The notes: generated by a model not told the origin, from the sequence alone. DNA of 64,000 nucleotides from Fluviicola sp. (GCF_029266855.1 NZ_JAQSWB010000001.1:868001-932000); one strand, 5' to 3'. Counted from the first letter of the stretch, positions 9,001-17,381 are shown. Numbers and translations: made by a program.

Positions 9001-9631
9001 TCCAGGAAATATCGATTGAATTTGAAGTTGCACCTACAAAAGCCAAATCGGTTATCGGGGCACAGCTTGTCTCTTCTAACACCACGTTATCAAGTATCCA
9101 CCAATAACTCCAGCTTCCTGTCCAGCGAAACCTGACTTTTGCATTAGCCGCTCCATTTGCTGCACTTGTAATATTAAGGATTACATGTTCCGGATCAGGT
9201 GAATCATTAATCCCGCTCAAAACTGTAATCCAGGAAGTACCATTCCAAACTTCAACAAAGTACTCTCCTCCTCCAAATGAATCGTCGTTGTAGAAAGTTT
9301 GATCAAAAGAAAGCAGGATTGCTCCTGAAACCGTACTTGCATCAAATACCGGAGACTCCAGAGTAGCTTCTTCAGCCAAACCATTGTTCCCATAATTATC
9401 GCTGTCAAATATTGCAGCGGGATCAGATATCGGAGCGTTTAACGTTTGGCCCCCGGGATTATCAAATTCCCAAACCTCGCCATTTCCGGCAATGTCAATG
9501 CTTGTCCACCCGGTTGGCGGAGTTGTTCCTGATGCGGAACTAAAATCTTCATTAAAAATGACTTGGGCTGAGAGATCGTTTGTCACCTGTAACAGGAGCA
9601 AACAACTTAACAAACTGTAAATTTTCTTCAT
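6080..9631 (-). CDS. Large T9SS-secreted adhesin with Fn3 and GEVED modules
   Basis: A 1183-residue secreted protein. Order: signal peptide (about 1-22, ending SAQ), a MAM/jelly-roll-like domain (about 25-185), a fibronectin type III-like domain with SNSIDISWNAG, and a GEVED domain (WVDWNNNMVF followed by GDGEAEDYTFEV). The Fn3-GEVED unit then occurs a second time, followed by a third Fn3-like segment, a second jelly-roll-like region, PKD-like sequence, and a T9SS type A sorting domain (LYPNPSTGLVYIES, ending KVVRIVIQ). The sorting domain implies export by T9SS and cell-surface attachment or release. The two Fn3-GEVED units are a recent internal duplication. The adjacent gene is a paralogue lacking these units. 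Likely adhesion or matrix binding; no ligand or enzyme motif is visible. Confidence 0.88.
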   Translation of the reverse strand: MKKIYSLLSCLLLLQVTNDLSAQVIFNEDFSSASGTTPPTGWTSIDIAGNGEVWEFDNPGGQTLNAPISDPAAIFDSDNYGNNGLAEEATLESPVFDASTVSGAILLSFDQTFYNDDSFGGGEYFVEVWNGTSWITVLSGINDSPDPEHVILNITSAANGAANAKVRFRWTGSWSYWWILDNVVLEETSCAPITDLAFVGATSNSIDISWNAGGSETNWNIEYGVSGFMPGSGTTVALSGNPEFSAGLLTSNTYYDFYVQADCGGGDESTWFGPISGYTGYCEFSNSNSNYYINNFSTTGGISNISNMASGSAANGYEDATAMVVSHFAGGPDIDFSVDFGFETWYTFGFGIWVDWNNNMVFDPSEQMFSSTSYEDNFSGSFGVPPGTPVGTYRMRILADYNNSEPTDACSLATGDGEAEDYTFEVTPTPSCLPITDLTLDGVTPNSADISWTIGDAETNWNIEYGVSGFTLGSGITGTASGTPAFTANSLTPDTEYEFYVQADCGGGDESMWIGPLTAYTGYCEFEGTDPDYYINNFSTTGGATSNISNLNSGISPNGYENATAMSVSQFEGGPDVNFTVNFGLESWYTFGFGIWVDWNDNMIFESSEQMFQSFGYQDNFSGSFGVPLGVAVGTYRMRIMADYNNSSPTDPCTLYSGEGEAEDYTFEVVPIPSCLPVSDLETENETSNSIDITWTPGDSETTWNIEWGTPGFVPGTGTGIDSAQQTSSASFSIGGLTSATNYDIYVQASCSSTDSSYWTMVSGTTLCAPITALPWTEDFEAMTDFDYNLFPLCWLNENDDWLSDNGGNTPGVANSGSNFVGIYSGSNDHLWTPEFQLVAGKKYEFSFMWTAVDSNIGWAGSVVVNNTQSSTGATPLGAPFIAPTDQPNDDYGREFFCFTPLTSGVYTFGIKLSSSFNPYFLSFDDFSLIERANSAGTGGATNACQIGGLVDLNELITINDPYGAWTFSPNPTTIVNDSLFNPLFVPSGTVSVDYVTSGCLVDTASVMITVYPPSVAGNDGAITACKNEPIDLLSGLSGTVNMGGDWYDPNNNPMPNSQIITGTFPGQFNYDYITGNGVCPNDTSGVVITVTDCDWLSVDENILESVNLYPNPSTGLVYIESTLSTTSFELEITDINGRVIETGSNSITNGVTAIDLKHVQRGTYFFKLSNEQTEKVVRIVIQ

Positions 9632-9998
9632 AATTATAGTATGTTTTGTTTAGATTATTTTGAGTATAATATTAAAAAATAAAACTCTTCCTAAAAGACT
9701 AGTGTTCAGCCGTTTTTGTTGCTTCCAGACAAATAAAAAACAGCAATTTTAGTTTCAACTAATTAAACCACGTCAATAATTGACAAGACAATTTACACGT
9801 AATCTCTTGAGATGACAAATGATACATTGTTTTTAACATTGTGCTTCATTTACATTCGAAAAACTTTTCATCAACTGAAAATTTTTATTCACAATGTTAC
9901 ATTATTAACAATCTTCTGGTCAACTCTTTGAAAGATGGTCATTATTAAATCAAAAAAACCTGACCGTATAGGATCAGGGTTCTTGTTTATAATGAGAT
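9632..9998. other. Intergenic region between the two adhesin genes
   Basis: A 367-bp AT-rich gap. The lower part is the upstream region of the 1183-residue adhesin gene; I could not find a convincing TAnnTTTG promoter in it. The upper end holds the terminator of the second adhesin gene (9952-9981). I see no coding sequence. Confidence 0.6.
9952..9981 (-). terminator. Rho-independent terminator of the second adhesin gene
   Basis: On the minus strand a CCTGATCC/GGTCAGG stem is followed by seven T residues. It sits 18 bp beyond the stop at 9999. The stem core resembles that of the terminator at 6026-6060, consistent with duplication of the whole gene unit. Confidence 0.75.
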
Positions 9999-12092
9999 TT
10001 ATTGGATCACAATCCGGTATACTTTTTCAGCATGTTCATTTGACAATTTGAAGAAGTAAGTTCCTTTTTGCACATCACCCAGGTTTATCGTATTTGTTCC
10101 TGCGGAAATAGTATTCTTTCCATTCTCCACAATTCTTCCGTTCAGATCTGTAATTTCCAATTGAAAAACTCCTTCTTCAAATGAAGACTCAATGAATACC
10201 AAACCTGCAGAAGGATTCGGATATATGCTCATTTCCTCCAAAGCATTTTCATCGACAGATAACCAATTGCAATTCGTCACAGTTATAACAACACCTGCAG
10301 TATCGTTCGGGCAAAATCCGTTCCCTGTAATATAATCGTAGTTGTATTGCCCCGGAAATGTTCCTGTTGTAACCTGTGATGATGCCATCAAGTTATTTTG
10401 AGGATCGTACCAGCTTCCGCCAAAGTTTACAGTTCCACCTAGACCTGACAATAAGTCAACCGGCTCATTTTTACATGCTGTAATTGAACCGTCGGTTCCT
10501 GCACTGGAAGGAGGATAGATCGTGATAACCGCTGAAGCAGTATCCTGCAGACAGCCTTCTGTAATGTAGTTTACAGTAACTGCTCCGGCTGGTACATATT
10601 GAGGATTGAACAGCGAGTCGTTTACGATTGCATTGGGATTCGGAGCAAATGTCCATGATCCGATTTGATCGTCTTTTACAATTAAACTGTTTAAATCTAC
10701 CAATCCTTCTGTTTGACAAACATTTGCAGAACCATTTGTTCCAGCACCTGCTCCTCTTTCAATCAGGCTAAAGTCGTCCACCTGAAGGAAGTAAGGATTT
10801 CCATTTGAATCAATGCTCAATCCGAATTTATAAACCCCGGATGTTGCAGGTGTAAAACAGGTCAAATGACTTCTGAATTCGTCATCTAAAGATTCAGTCG
10901 GTGTAATAAATGTTCCTGTAGGAATTGTGCTGACAGTGTTCGTTTGGGTGTTCAGTGACAGAACTTCTGCATCCCATCCCGGTGAAGCATTCGACTCGCC
11001 TGCGAAATAAAATTTGAATTCGTAATTCGTTCCGGCCGTTAACTGAAATTCTGGAGTCCATAAAGTATCAGGTACATTCCATGAATAACTGGCCATGTAG
11101 TTCGTACCTGAGTAAGCAGGTGCTCCGATCTCCCAGGAGCCGGTAAAGTCTGAGAACCACATTTCTTCTGATGCCGACCAGCAGGTTTGGAAGTAACCAA
11201 ATCCTAACTCAGTCATTGATTCAAAATTCTCGGACCAGGGAAGGTTTGTGATCGGAGCACAATCGGTTGTTCCCGAAACAAGGGTCCAGTAAGATTCTTC
11301 GGTTCCGCAATTTGCACGGACATAAATATCATAAGCCATTCCCGGATCCAAACCGTTCAGGGTATACGGATTTGTGGTTGCAGATTCCGAACCGAGTTCA
11401 TTACCTGTTCCAGGCATAAAACCCGGTGCTCCATATTCGATATCCCAGCTTGTTTCAGTACCGTTGATTGTCCAGGAAAGATCGAAAAAGTCTGTTCCGG
11501 TATTATCAATGGCCAAGTCTGATACGGGAATGCAGGAAACTGCCTCAACTAAGATATTGTCAACGATCCAATACATGGAATAATCGCCTTCCCAGCGAAA
11601 ACGCACCTGTGCATCCGAAGCACCATTCAGATCAGCTGTTATATCAATTGTTATGTGATCAGGATCAGGTGAAGTGGTAAACGAAGAATATACTTCCACC
11701 CAGGCACTTCCGTTCCAAACTTCAATATAACTGGACCCACCGTATTGTGCATCAAAATATTGATCAAATGACAGGAAAATGGGATTTGTTGTAACACTTG
11801 CATCAAACAAAGGAGTTTCTAAGGCACAGTTTTCCGGAATATCATCACTTCCATAGTTGTCACTGTCAAAAATTGCTGCAGGATCTGAAATCGGCAATGT
11901 TAAGTCTCTTCCTCCGGGATTATCAAATTCCCAAACATTTCCACCTCCTGCGATGTCATTATTAATCCAGTTTACGGGTGGAGTTGTTCCTGTTGCGGAA
12001 CTGAAGTCTTCAGTGACAAGCACTTGAGCTGTTAGATTATTCGACAATTGCAATAGCAGCGAACAACCCAACAATAGGTAAATTTTCTTCAT
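9999..12092 (-). CDS. T9SS-secreted adhesin, paralogue of the 6080-9631 protein
   Basis: A 697-residue protein from the chosen ATG at 12092; a start 12 bp upstream only adds MPKI before the conserved MKKIY signal peptide. The signal peptide, jelly-roll-like first domain (with FDSDNYG), one Fn3-like domain (WDIEYGAPGFMPGTG), second jelly-roll-like region, PKD-like part (FPGQYNYDYITGNG) and T9SS type A sorting domain (IYPNPSAGLVFIES) all align with the neighbouring 1183-residue protein. The duplicated Fn3-GEVED block is absent here. The two genes are in tandem, each with its own terminator. Role inferred as surface adhesion; the ligand is unknown. Confidence 0.87.
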   Translation of the reverse strand: MKKIYLLLGCSLLLQLSNNLTAQVLVTEDFSSATGTTPPVNWINNDIAGGGNVWEFDNPGGRDLTLPISDPAAIFDSDNYGSDDIPENCALETPLFDASVTTNPIFLSFDQYFDAQYGGSSYIEVWNGSAWVEVYSSFTTSPDPDHITIDITADLNGASDAQVRFRWEGDYSMYWIVDNILVEAVSCIPVSDLAIDNTGTDFFDLSWTINGTETSWDIEYGAPGFMPGTGNELGSESATTNPYTLNGLDPGMAYDIYVRANCGTEESYWTLVSGTTDCAPITNLPWSENFESMTELGFGYFQTCWSASEEMWFSDFTGSWEIGAPAYSGTNYMASYSWNVPDTLWTPEFQLTAGTNYEFKFYFAGESNASPGWDAEVLSLNTQTNTVSTIPTGTFITPTESLDDEFRSHLTCFTPATSGVYKFGLSIDSNGNPYFLQVDDFSLIERGAGAGTNGSANVCQTEGLVDLNSLIVKDDQIGSWTFAPNPNAIVNDSLFNPQYVPAGAVTVNYITEGCLQDTASAVITIYPPSSAGTDGSITACKNEPVDLLSGLGGTVNFGGSWYDPQNNLMASSQVTTGTFPGQYNYDYITGNGFCPNDTAGVVITVTNCNWLSVDENALEEMSIYPNPSAGLVFIESSFEEGVFQLEITDLNGRIVENGKNTISAGTNTINLGDVQKGTYFFKLSNEHAEKVYRIVIQ

Positions 12093-12255
12093 AATTTTCG
12101 GCATGTTTTAATACAAAAGCAATTATACTGAATAAATGAATTCATTTTTCAGACATTTTTAAATTGAAACGTGGATTCCAATTAAATGAAAAATTAAACT
12201 TCTTAATTAAAAGCAGTTAAATTTTCACATATTGTTAAATTAATTGATTAATCAT

Positions 12256-12897
12256 TTAATTATAATCGGAATGCTGCCATTGAATCCAGTATTCCTGCAA
12301 TCCTTCTTTTGTTTTAAACAGCCTACTGATCCAGAGTCTGCGATTCTTGACGATTTTATTCGGGCTGGAAAGCAAATCGAATTTCCTCTTTTTGAGTTCG
12401 GGTTTGTGTCCCCACCCTCCGCAATGATCAAAAGCAGTCATAGCCTGACTTTTGGGAACACGCTTAAAAGGGATGTACACTTTATATTCAACATAGTTGG
12501 AATTCATTCCTTTTGTAGAAATACGGATTCTGCTAAAATCAACTTTGCTGTATAAGGTGTCGCGATATAATTGCTTCAGTTTGTTCCCGACATACTCACA
12601 CATTTTATTTGAGTATTGATGTGCCACATCCGTTCCGTTTAAATCCAAGCGATCTATGTAACGTTCCGATACAAATTCAACTCCGCGGTACATACCCGAA
12701 CAGGCAGAATCAGTACAAAACGGTGTATCTATTACACAGGTGAACGGTAAATTACTTGAAGAATCCCAAACCAGTTGTTCCTGGTTTTCACTGGTATATA
12801 TCCGTTTGTTTCCGCTGCTTTCACATGAAAGAGCGAATATCAGCAAGCAAGGATATATGCAAACAAGAATTGATCGAACCATAAAGTGCCTATTCAA
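12256..12897 (-). CDS. Putative lipoprotein, unknown function
   Basis: A 213-residue protein with a hydrophobic N-terminus ending in a lipobox (IFALSC, Cys about residue 25), so it is probably a lipid-anchored envelope protein. The mature part has several Cys (CVIDTPFCTDSAC and a later FDHCGGWGHKPE) that could form disulfides or bind metal. I recognise no family. It stands alone on the minus strand between the second adhesin gene and the thioesterase gene, 56 bp downstream of the latter. Coding is likely from the lipobox and its length; function unknown. Confidence 0.7.
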   Translation of the reverse strand: MNRHFMVRSILVCIYPCLLIFALSCESSGNKRIYTSENQEQLVWDSSSNLPFTCVIDTPFCTDSACSGMYRGVEFVSERYIDRLDLNGTDVAHQYSNKMCEYVGNKLKQLYRDTLYSKVDFSRIRISTKGMNSNYVEYKVYIPFKRVPKSQAMTAFDHCGGWGHKPELKKRKFDLLSSPNKIVKNRRLWISRLFKTKEGLQEYWIQWQHSDYN

Positions 12898-12953
12898 TAC
12901 CGAAAATAGGAAATAAGCGGCTACAACTCAAAAAAACAGTGTAAAATTAAAGC

Positions 12954-13343
12954 TCAATCTCTCAAAATCTTTACCGGCTGCTTCTGTTCATCAATTGCCA
13001 CAAAGGTAAACTCACCCGTTACAGCTTTTTCACGTTCATCCGAATACATTTGTTCGATGAAAATTTCTACTCGAATCTTCAAACTGGTACTTCCCAGATA
13101 GGTCACTTTACCGATCAGTTCAACAATTGTTCCCGCGGGAATTGGTTTTTTGAAATCAATTTTATCACTGCTTACGGTTACCATTCGTTGTCGGCTGAAC
13201 CGTGTTGCGGCAATGAATGCCACCTCATCCATCAATTGCATTGCCGTACCTCCGAATAAGGTGTCGTAATGATTCGTTGTGTTGGGGAAAACAGCTTTAA
13301 AAATGCGTGTTTCTGCTTTTTGAATACGTTCTTCTACGTTCAT
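12954..13343 (-). CDS. Acyl-CoA thioesterase (hot-dog fold, YciA/Acot-like)
   Basis: A 129-residue single hot-dog-domain protein. The catalytic-region signature HYDTLFGGTAMQLMDEVAFI (about residues 25-44) is typical of YciA/BFIT-type acyl-CoA hydrolases, which release free CoA and a fatty acid in the cytoplasm. FKKPIPAGTIVELIGKV and the C-terminal TGEFTFVAID strand complete the fold. Length is normal. The neighbours do not suggest a pathway. The upstream region carries ATTACGA-type heptamer repeats. Confidence 0.88.
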   Translation of the reverse strand: MNVEERIQKAETRIFKAVFPNTTNHYDTLFGGTAMQLMDEVAFIAATRFSRQRMVTVSSDKIDFKKPIPAGTIVELIGKVTYLGSTSLKIRVEIFIEQMYSDEREKAVTGEFTFVAIDEQKQPVKILRD

Positions 13344-13350
13344 ATATTTT

Positions 13351-13386
13351 TAATTACGAATTACGAATGCCTAATTACGAATTACC
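13351..13386. repeat. ATTACGA heptamer repeats
   Basis: Two and a half in-phase copies of ATTACGA, a short interruption, and one and a half more copies just upstream of the thioesterase gene. Another AATTACG run occurs at 13964-13980, and a fragment with an inverted copy at about 17550-17573. Confidence 0.85.
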
Positions 13387-13414
13387 AGTTGATTCGATAA
13401 TCTTGCATTTTGAC

Positions 13415-13663
13415 TTAACTATGTCTTTTATTAAAAAGGGTTGAAATCTGATTGAATCGTTGCTCGAGGAGTTTTGAATTGTACTCTTTTTTCATTTCGA
13501 GCATGCAGGCTGCACATAAACATTCTTCGTAATTGTCACAGATATACTGACTTTCATCTACTGTTAAAGATATGGCAGTGCACTGACAAAGGGAGATTGA
13601 TCCGACTTTGCACTCAAAACGGGAATTACAGCGCGGACAGATTACATGTTCATGATCACTCAT
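13415..13663 (-). CDS. Cysteine-rich CWC family protein
   Basis: An 82-residue protein with paired cysteines: CPRCNSRFEC near residue 9, CQC near 26, and CLCAAC near 49. This matches the small cysteine-rich CWC family, thought to bind zinc; its function is unknown. Cytoplasmic, no signal peptide. It lies 71 bp upstream of the thioesterase gene on the same strand and may share its transcript. Length is normal for the family. Confidence 0.8.
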   Translation of the reverse strand: MSDHEHVICPRCNSRFECKVGSISLCQCTAISLTVDESQYICDNYEECLCAACMLEMKKEYNSKLLEQRFNQISTLFNKRHS

Positions 13664-13985
13664 AGTACTTCTTTAAATTAAGTTCCGGGCGCTTTCGAAA
13701 ATTTAGAGAACGTAAAGGCAGTTTACACCCCGGATAGAGAGCATAAAAAACAACCTTGACATGAGCTTCAAATCGCGAAAGCATGGTCAATTCCATCCGT
13801 CAGTAACGAATAGACAGGAAATAACAGGTACCCTGACTTTTCATCCGTCGAATGACGAATAGAATTACAGTTGCGCGACAGTTCGTGATTCTCACACGAT
13901 TCCCCTTTTTATTTCCGGATATTGAACAAGTAAAGAACGTTTGGTAAATGTACGGATAATTGTGAATTACGAATTACGAATGCCG

Positions 13986-14003
13986 TCCCGATAGCTATCG
14001 GGA
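13986..14003. repeat. Perfect 18-bp palindrome TCCCGATAGCTATCGGGA
   Basis: The sequence equals its own reverse complement over 18 bp. From memory, this CCCGATAGCTATCGGG core recurs in intergenic regions of many Flavobacteriia; I cannot verify that here. It directly follows an AATTACG heptamer run. Confidence 0.9.
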
Positions 14004-14137
14004 TATTATAACACACGTATTATTTAACCACAAAGCACACAAAGAGCACGAAGTTTTCCTATTTTATTCCAGATGAAGTGCACGAAAACTACTACCATTG
14101 ACGCTACGGAAACCTACTTTGTCGTCGACTTCGCAGG

Positions 14138-14197
14138 TTAAAAGGTGGGGTATCTATGCTTAATCCATACTTAAAAGGTGGAGTATCTATGCTTAAT
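14138..14197. repeat. 27-bp direct repeat, two copies
   Basis: Copies at 14138-14164 and 14171-14197 differ at one base (GGTGGGG versus GGTGGAG) and are separated by six bases. Each contains GTATCTATGCTTAAT. No frame runs through both. Confidence 0.9.
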
Positions 14198-14230
14198 ACT
14201 GGGAATATAGTAGCTATATCCCTCGATTTT

Positions 14231-14252
14231 CTGTCCGTCAATTGACGGACAG
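14231..14252. repeat. Perfect 22-bp palindrome
   Basis: CTGTCCGTCAA followed immediately by its exact reverse complement. It could form a cruciform or RNA hairpin or bind a dimeric protein. No T run follows on either strand, so it is not a classic terminator. Confidence 0.85.
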
Positions 14253-14308
14253 AGCCTTTCGCTGTGGAGGACTTTGCGGACCTTCGGTCTTTGCAGAGAA
14301 GTTGACAT

Positions 14309-14338
14309 AAAAAAACAGGTTTTACCGAAGTAAACCTG
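14309..14338 (-). terminator. Orphan leftward terminator-like hairpin
   Basis: On the minus strand a CAGGTTT/AAACCTG stem, extended by two pairs across a one-base bulge to a TTCG tetraloop, is followed by seven T residues (complement of 14309-14315). No recognised minus-strand gene lies upstream before the plus-strand gene at 14487. Confidence 0.6.
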
Positions 14339-14474
14339 ATCTCAAATTTTTATTGATAAACCCGGAGGTCATTTTATCCTATTTTTGATTTTATGTTTTT
14401 CAATGACCGTAAATGCAGGCTCCATTTATCATTCATAAATTTTGGTAAAACACTCAGTCAAAATCTCAATTTAG

Positions 14475-14482
14475 TATCTTTG
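14475..14482 (+). promoter_or_regulatory. Bacteroidota -7 box TATCTTTG
   Basis: Matches TAnnTTTG exactly. It ends only four bases before the GTG start at 14487, so transcription would begin at or very near the start codon, suggesting a leaderless mRNA. No well-spaced TTG -33 element is seen. Confidence 0.45.
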
Positions 14483-14486
14483 CAAT

Positions 14487-14867
14487 GTGAAAAAGGTGTT
14501 CATATACATACTCTTACCGATTTTTATGTTTAACAGTTCCATTGGAGAATTGTTCAAACTTCCCGACCTGCTCACACATTTCACAGAACACCGAGCAGCA
14601 AACAAGAGCATAGACCTTTTCGACTTCATTTCCATGCATTATGTTGGAGACGATTTTAATGACAAAGACCAGGATAAAGACATGCAGTTGCCCTTTAAAA
14701 AGATAACAGCTCCCTTCCCTTTTCAGATCGGTGTTATGCCTGGTATCTTAACTATTCCAAAAGGAAGAACAATTGCTTTGGACACTTATCTGCAAATCCT
14801 TTTCAAAAACCACCCACCTAAGAATCCTGCATTGGCTGCATTGTTTCGTCCTCCCTGTTGCGCTTAA
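14487..14867 (+). CDS. Small secreted protein ending in FRPPCCA, unknown function
   Basis: A 126-residue protein with a GTG start and an N-terminal signal-like hydrophobic stretch (VFIYILLPIFMFNSSIGE). The mature part has LLTHFTEHRA and ISMHYVGDDFNDKDQDKD, then ends in FRPPCCA. I recall similar short Bacteroidota proteins with a HF-EH-HY pattern and a Cys-Pro-rich end, often near metal-efflux genes, but no such gene is adjacent here. His, Asp and terminal Cys residues would suit metal binding. The next gene is 107 bp downstream. The start is uncertain because no ATG is available near the signal peptide. Confidence 0.65.
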   Translation: MKKVFIYILLPIFMFNSSIGELFKLPDLLTHFTEHRAANKSIDLFDFISMHYVGDDFNDKDQDKDMQLPFKKITAPFPFQIGVMPGILTIPKGRTIALDTYLQILFKNHPPKNPALAALFRPPCCA

Positions 14868-14974
14868 TAATTCGCGTACTTTTTTATTAAATTTTTAAAA
14901 ACAATAAACGGTTTTCGTCCGGTTTGTATTCATTTACAATGGATAGCAAGGCTGTTTTTATATATCATATTATT

Positions 14975-17374
14975 ATGAAAAAAATATTACTGATTTTTAG
15001 TATCTATCTTATTACAAATCATGCTTTCGGGCAAAGCTGGACAGGAAATGTCAACTCAGACTGGAATAATCCGGGTAACTGGTCGGCAAGTCCTTCAAAC
15101 GGGGACGATATTGAGATCGATCCGGCAAATTACACAGGTGCAATGGCACAACCAATCATTAGTGGAAGTTCCAACTTCACGCCTGCAGAAATGCTGGTTC
15201 AAAACGGAGCTCAACTGACCATTTCCGGAACCCTGAATACAACAGACCAGGTTGAAATTATCGGAATAGGAACACAAATCACGATTACAAACAGCGGAGC
15301 TTTTTCATTGATCGGTGCCGGAAATAATGCACGACTGATCTTTGTAGATGATGCTCACCTGGAAATGAACGGCGGCAGTTTATCCAGTGCACAACGTTTG
15401 CTTTTTGAGTTGGGCGCAACGGGAACCATTAACAACGGAACAGTAACAGTCGGCGAAACGATCGCATTGGTTGACGGAAGTGCTTTAGGGTCCAGTAAAC
15501 TGGTTCAAAACGGAGGAATCATTACCACCAATGCTGAATTCGGTTTTGAGAACGAAGCAGGTGTCTTCTATCCTACTTTCGAGCAAAACGGTGGAACGCT
15601 GAACGTCAACGGTGCACTCCTTTGGCTTGGCGCAGCTCCTGGAGCCGGAAAAGGTTACTTTCGTTCAACAGGTGGCTCTGTTTTCGTTACCGGACCAATT
15701 GGAAACGATCCCACCAGTACGATGGGAATGCATTTGGAATTAAGCGGCTCCGGGTCGGTTTTGGAAAACTCCGGAGCCAGTGTGCAATTGCTGGCAGGAG
15801 ATTCTATCATTCTTGCAGACAGTGCAGTTTGGAAAGATCTTAGTTCTGCTATCTGGATGAACGACGGAGTAGTTTACGGAACGAGTAATTCCGTGTTCCA
15901 ATCAGGCAATACGACCTTTAACGGGAATCAATCCGGGTTGGGGAATGCAGTTTATCAATTGGGGAATCTGAACATTCCTTTAGGAAAAGCATTTAATCAT
16001 GTTTATCCTCCGGAATTACATATCAGCGGAAATCTCAATATTTCAGGATCCTTCAACCACAACACAAACCAATTGATCCTGAACGGATCCGATGACCAAA
16101 GTGTTGATCATACTTCCAACAACCTGATACTTCATGGTTTGCAAATTGAAAACCAGGCTAACGGCCCTTCAGACGGCGGATACGGAATTTCTCTTAACAC
16201 AAATCTCAGTATTGGTTCTTCCTTGGAGTTGTATGACGGCATCCTTGTCTCTGCCCCGGGAGTTCTTGTAAAACTCGCTGATAATCTTATTTTGTCCGGA
16301 CAATCGGATTCAACCTTTATAAACGGAGCTGTAGAAAAAACAGGAAATGATGCATTCACATTTCCGCTTGGTACTGTTCCCAACAGGTATCGTCCTTTAA
16401 CAATTACCTCCCCGACTTCAGCAAGCACTCAGATAAAAGTTGAATACCTGGATAATCCTTACAGCAGTTTAACACCTGTTGAAACCCCAATGCAAAGCGT
16501 CAGTGCATTTGAATATTGGGATTTTACGAATTCAAACGCAAGCGACCTGGTTGGTGTGACAGTTGGCTGGAATAATGCACTTGCAAGTGGGTTAACAGAT
16601 TGTGCCGACATTTCTTTAACAGTTTGGAACGGAACACAATGGGCATTTCTACCCTCCGGCACGAGCGGATTATGCAACGGAGCGAATGCAGGAACACTTT
16701 ACAGTTCAGGTAACTTACCGGTAAACGGTCCGATAACGATTGGCTTTACAAGCAATGTCACCCAGCAGCAAATCACTTTATGTGCCGGGGATTCAATCGC
16801 TGTCGGTACAAATTATTACTCTCAGTCAGGAACTTATTTTGATATCCTTCAGGACATGAATGGTGATGACAGTACGGTGATTACAGTTGTGAACGTTTTG
16901 GCTCCGATCATCAGTTCAATTACGGATAACATTACTTCCATCACAGTAAACGCCCCAACAGCAAATAGTTTGAACTGGATCAATTGTTTGGACGGAACCC
17001 CTGCTCCGGGATCCGGAACATTTACCTTTACTCCTTCAGCTAACGGGACCTATGCTGTCATCGCAAGTCACAATTCATGCACCGATACCAGCGATTGTAT
17101 TGTGATCGATCAATTGGGACTTTTAGAACTGAGCAAAAATGAACTAATCCTCTATCCGAATCCTGTTTCACCGGGTGAAGGTCTGACCATTGTTTCAGAC
17201 GCACCTGATTTCGTGATTCAAAGCCTAGACGGAAAGATCATTCAACCGGTTTCTTTGCTAATCCTGGATGGAAGATGTGAAATCGAATTACCTGTTTTAA
17301 GCAGCGGAATTTACTTGGTAAAGGAAAATGGTGAGGCAGCAAACCAGCGAATAAGCCGTTTCAGAGTCAATTAA
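14975..17374 (+). CDS. T9SS-secreted repeat protein
   Basis: The ATG at 14975 gives 799 residues starting MKKILLIFSIYLI, a proper signal peptide ending FGQ; the frame is open for 17 codons further upstream, but that extension would bury the signal peptide. Mature residues about 20-370 are Asn/Gly-rich strands of beta-helix type, with recurring QNGG and LNGS patterns. Later segments resemble the FPLGTVPNRYRPLTI region common in Bacteroidota outer-surface proteins, and the C-terminus is a T9SS type A sorting domain (LYPNPVSPGEGLTI). Secreted or surface anchored through T9SS. No catalytic motif seen. Followed by a strong hairpin terminator. Confidence 0.82.
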   Translation: MKKILLIFSIYLITNHAFGQSWTGNVNSDWNNPGNWSASPSNGDDIEIDPANYTGAMAQPIISGSSNFTPAEMLVQNGAQLTISGTLNTTDQVEIIGIGTQITITNSGAFSLIGAGNNARLIFVDDAHLEMNGGSLSSAQRLLFELGATGTINNGTVTVGETIALVDGSALGSSKLVQNGGIITTNAEFGFENEAGVFYPTFEQNGGTLNVNGALLWLGAAPGAGKGYFRSTGGSVFVTGPIGNDPTSTMGMHLELSGSGSVLENSGASVQLLAGDSIILADSAVWKDLSSAIWMNDGVVYGTSNSVFQSGNTTFNGNQSGLGNAVYQLGNLNIPLGKAFNHVYPPELHISGNLNISGSFNHNTNQLILNGSDDQSVDHTSNNLILHGLQIENQANGPSDGGYGISLNTNLSIGSSLELYDGILVSAPGVLVKLADNLILSGQSDSTFINGAVEKTGNDAFTFPLGTVPNRYRPLTITSPTSASTQIKVEYLDNPYSSLTPVETPMQSVSAFEYWDFTNSNASDLVGVTVGWNNALASGLTDCADISLTVWNGTQWAFLPSGTSGLCNGANAGTLYSSGNLPVNGPITIGFTSNVTQQQITLCAGDSIAVGTNYYSQSGTYFDILQDMNGDDSTVITVVNVLAPIISSITDNITSITVNAPTANSLNWINCLDGTPAPGSGTFTFTPSANGTYAVIASHNSCTDTSDCIVIDQLGLLELSKNELILYPNPVSPGEGLTIVSDAPDFVIQSLDGKIIQPVSLLILDGRCEIELPVLSSGIYLVKENGEAANQRISRFRVN

Positions 17375-17381
17375 TTCTTAT

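Larger units (their letters stand above)
13664..14486. other. Repeat-rich 823-bp intergenic region
   Basis: I find no convincing gene. The stretch is a patchwork of short repeats: AATTACG heptamers (13964-13980), a perfect 18-bp palindrome (13986-14003), an AAAG-rich element (14024-14054) with a copy at 31498, a 27-bp direct repeat (14138-14197), a perfect 22-bp palindrome (14231-14252), and a terminator-like hairpin facing left (14309-14338). Two imperfect ATCCGTC...GACGAATAG-like copies lie near 13795-13862. A 20-codon minus-strand frame near 14380-14440 is too weak to call. Confidence 0.7.

Noticed and set aside
14380..14440. 20-codon minus-strand frame near the orphan terminator
   Set aside because: Too short and without any recognisable pattern; not called as a gene.
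14924..14974. N-terminal extension of the T9SS protein starting at 14924
   Set aside because: It would place 17 residues before a clear signal peptide; the ATG at 14975 is used instead.
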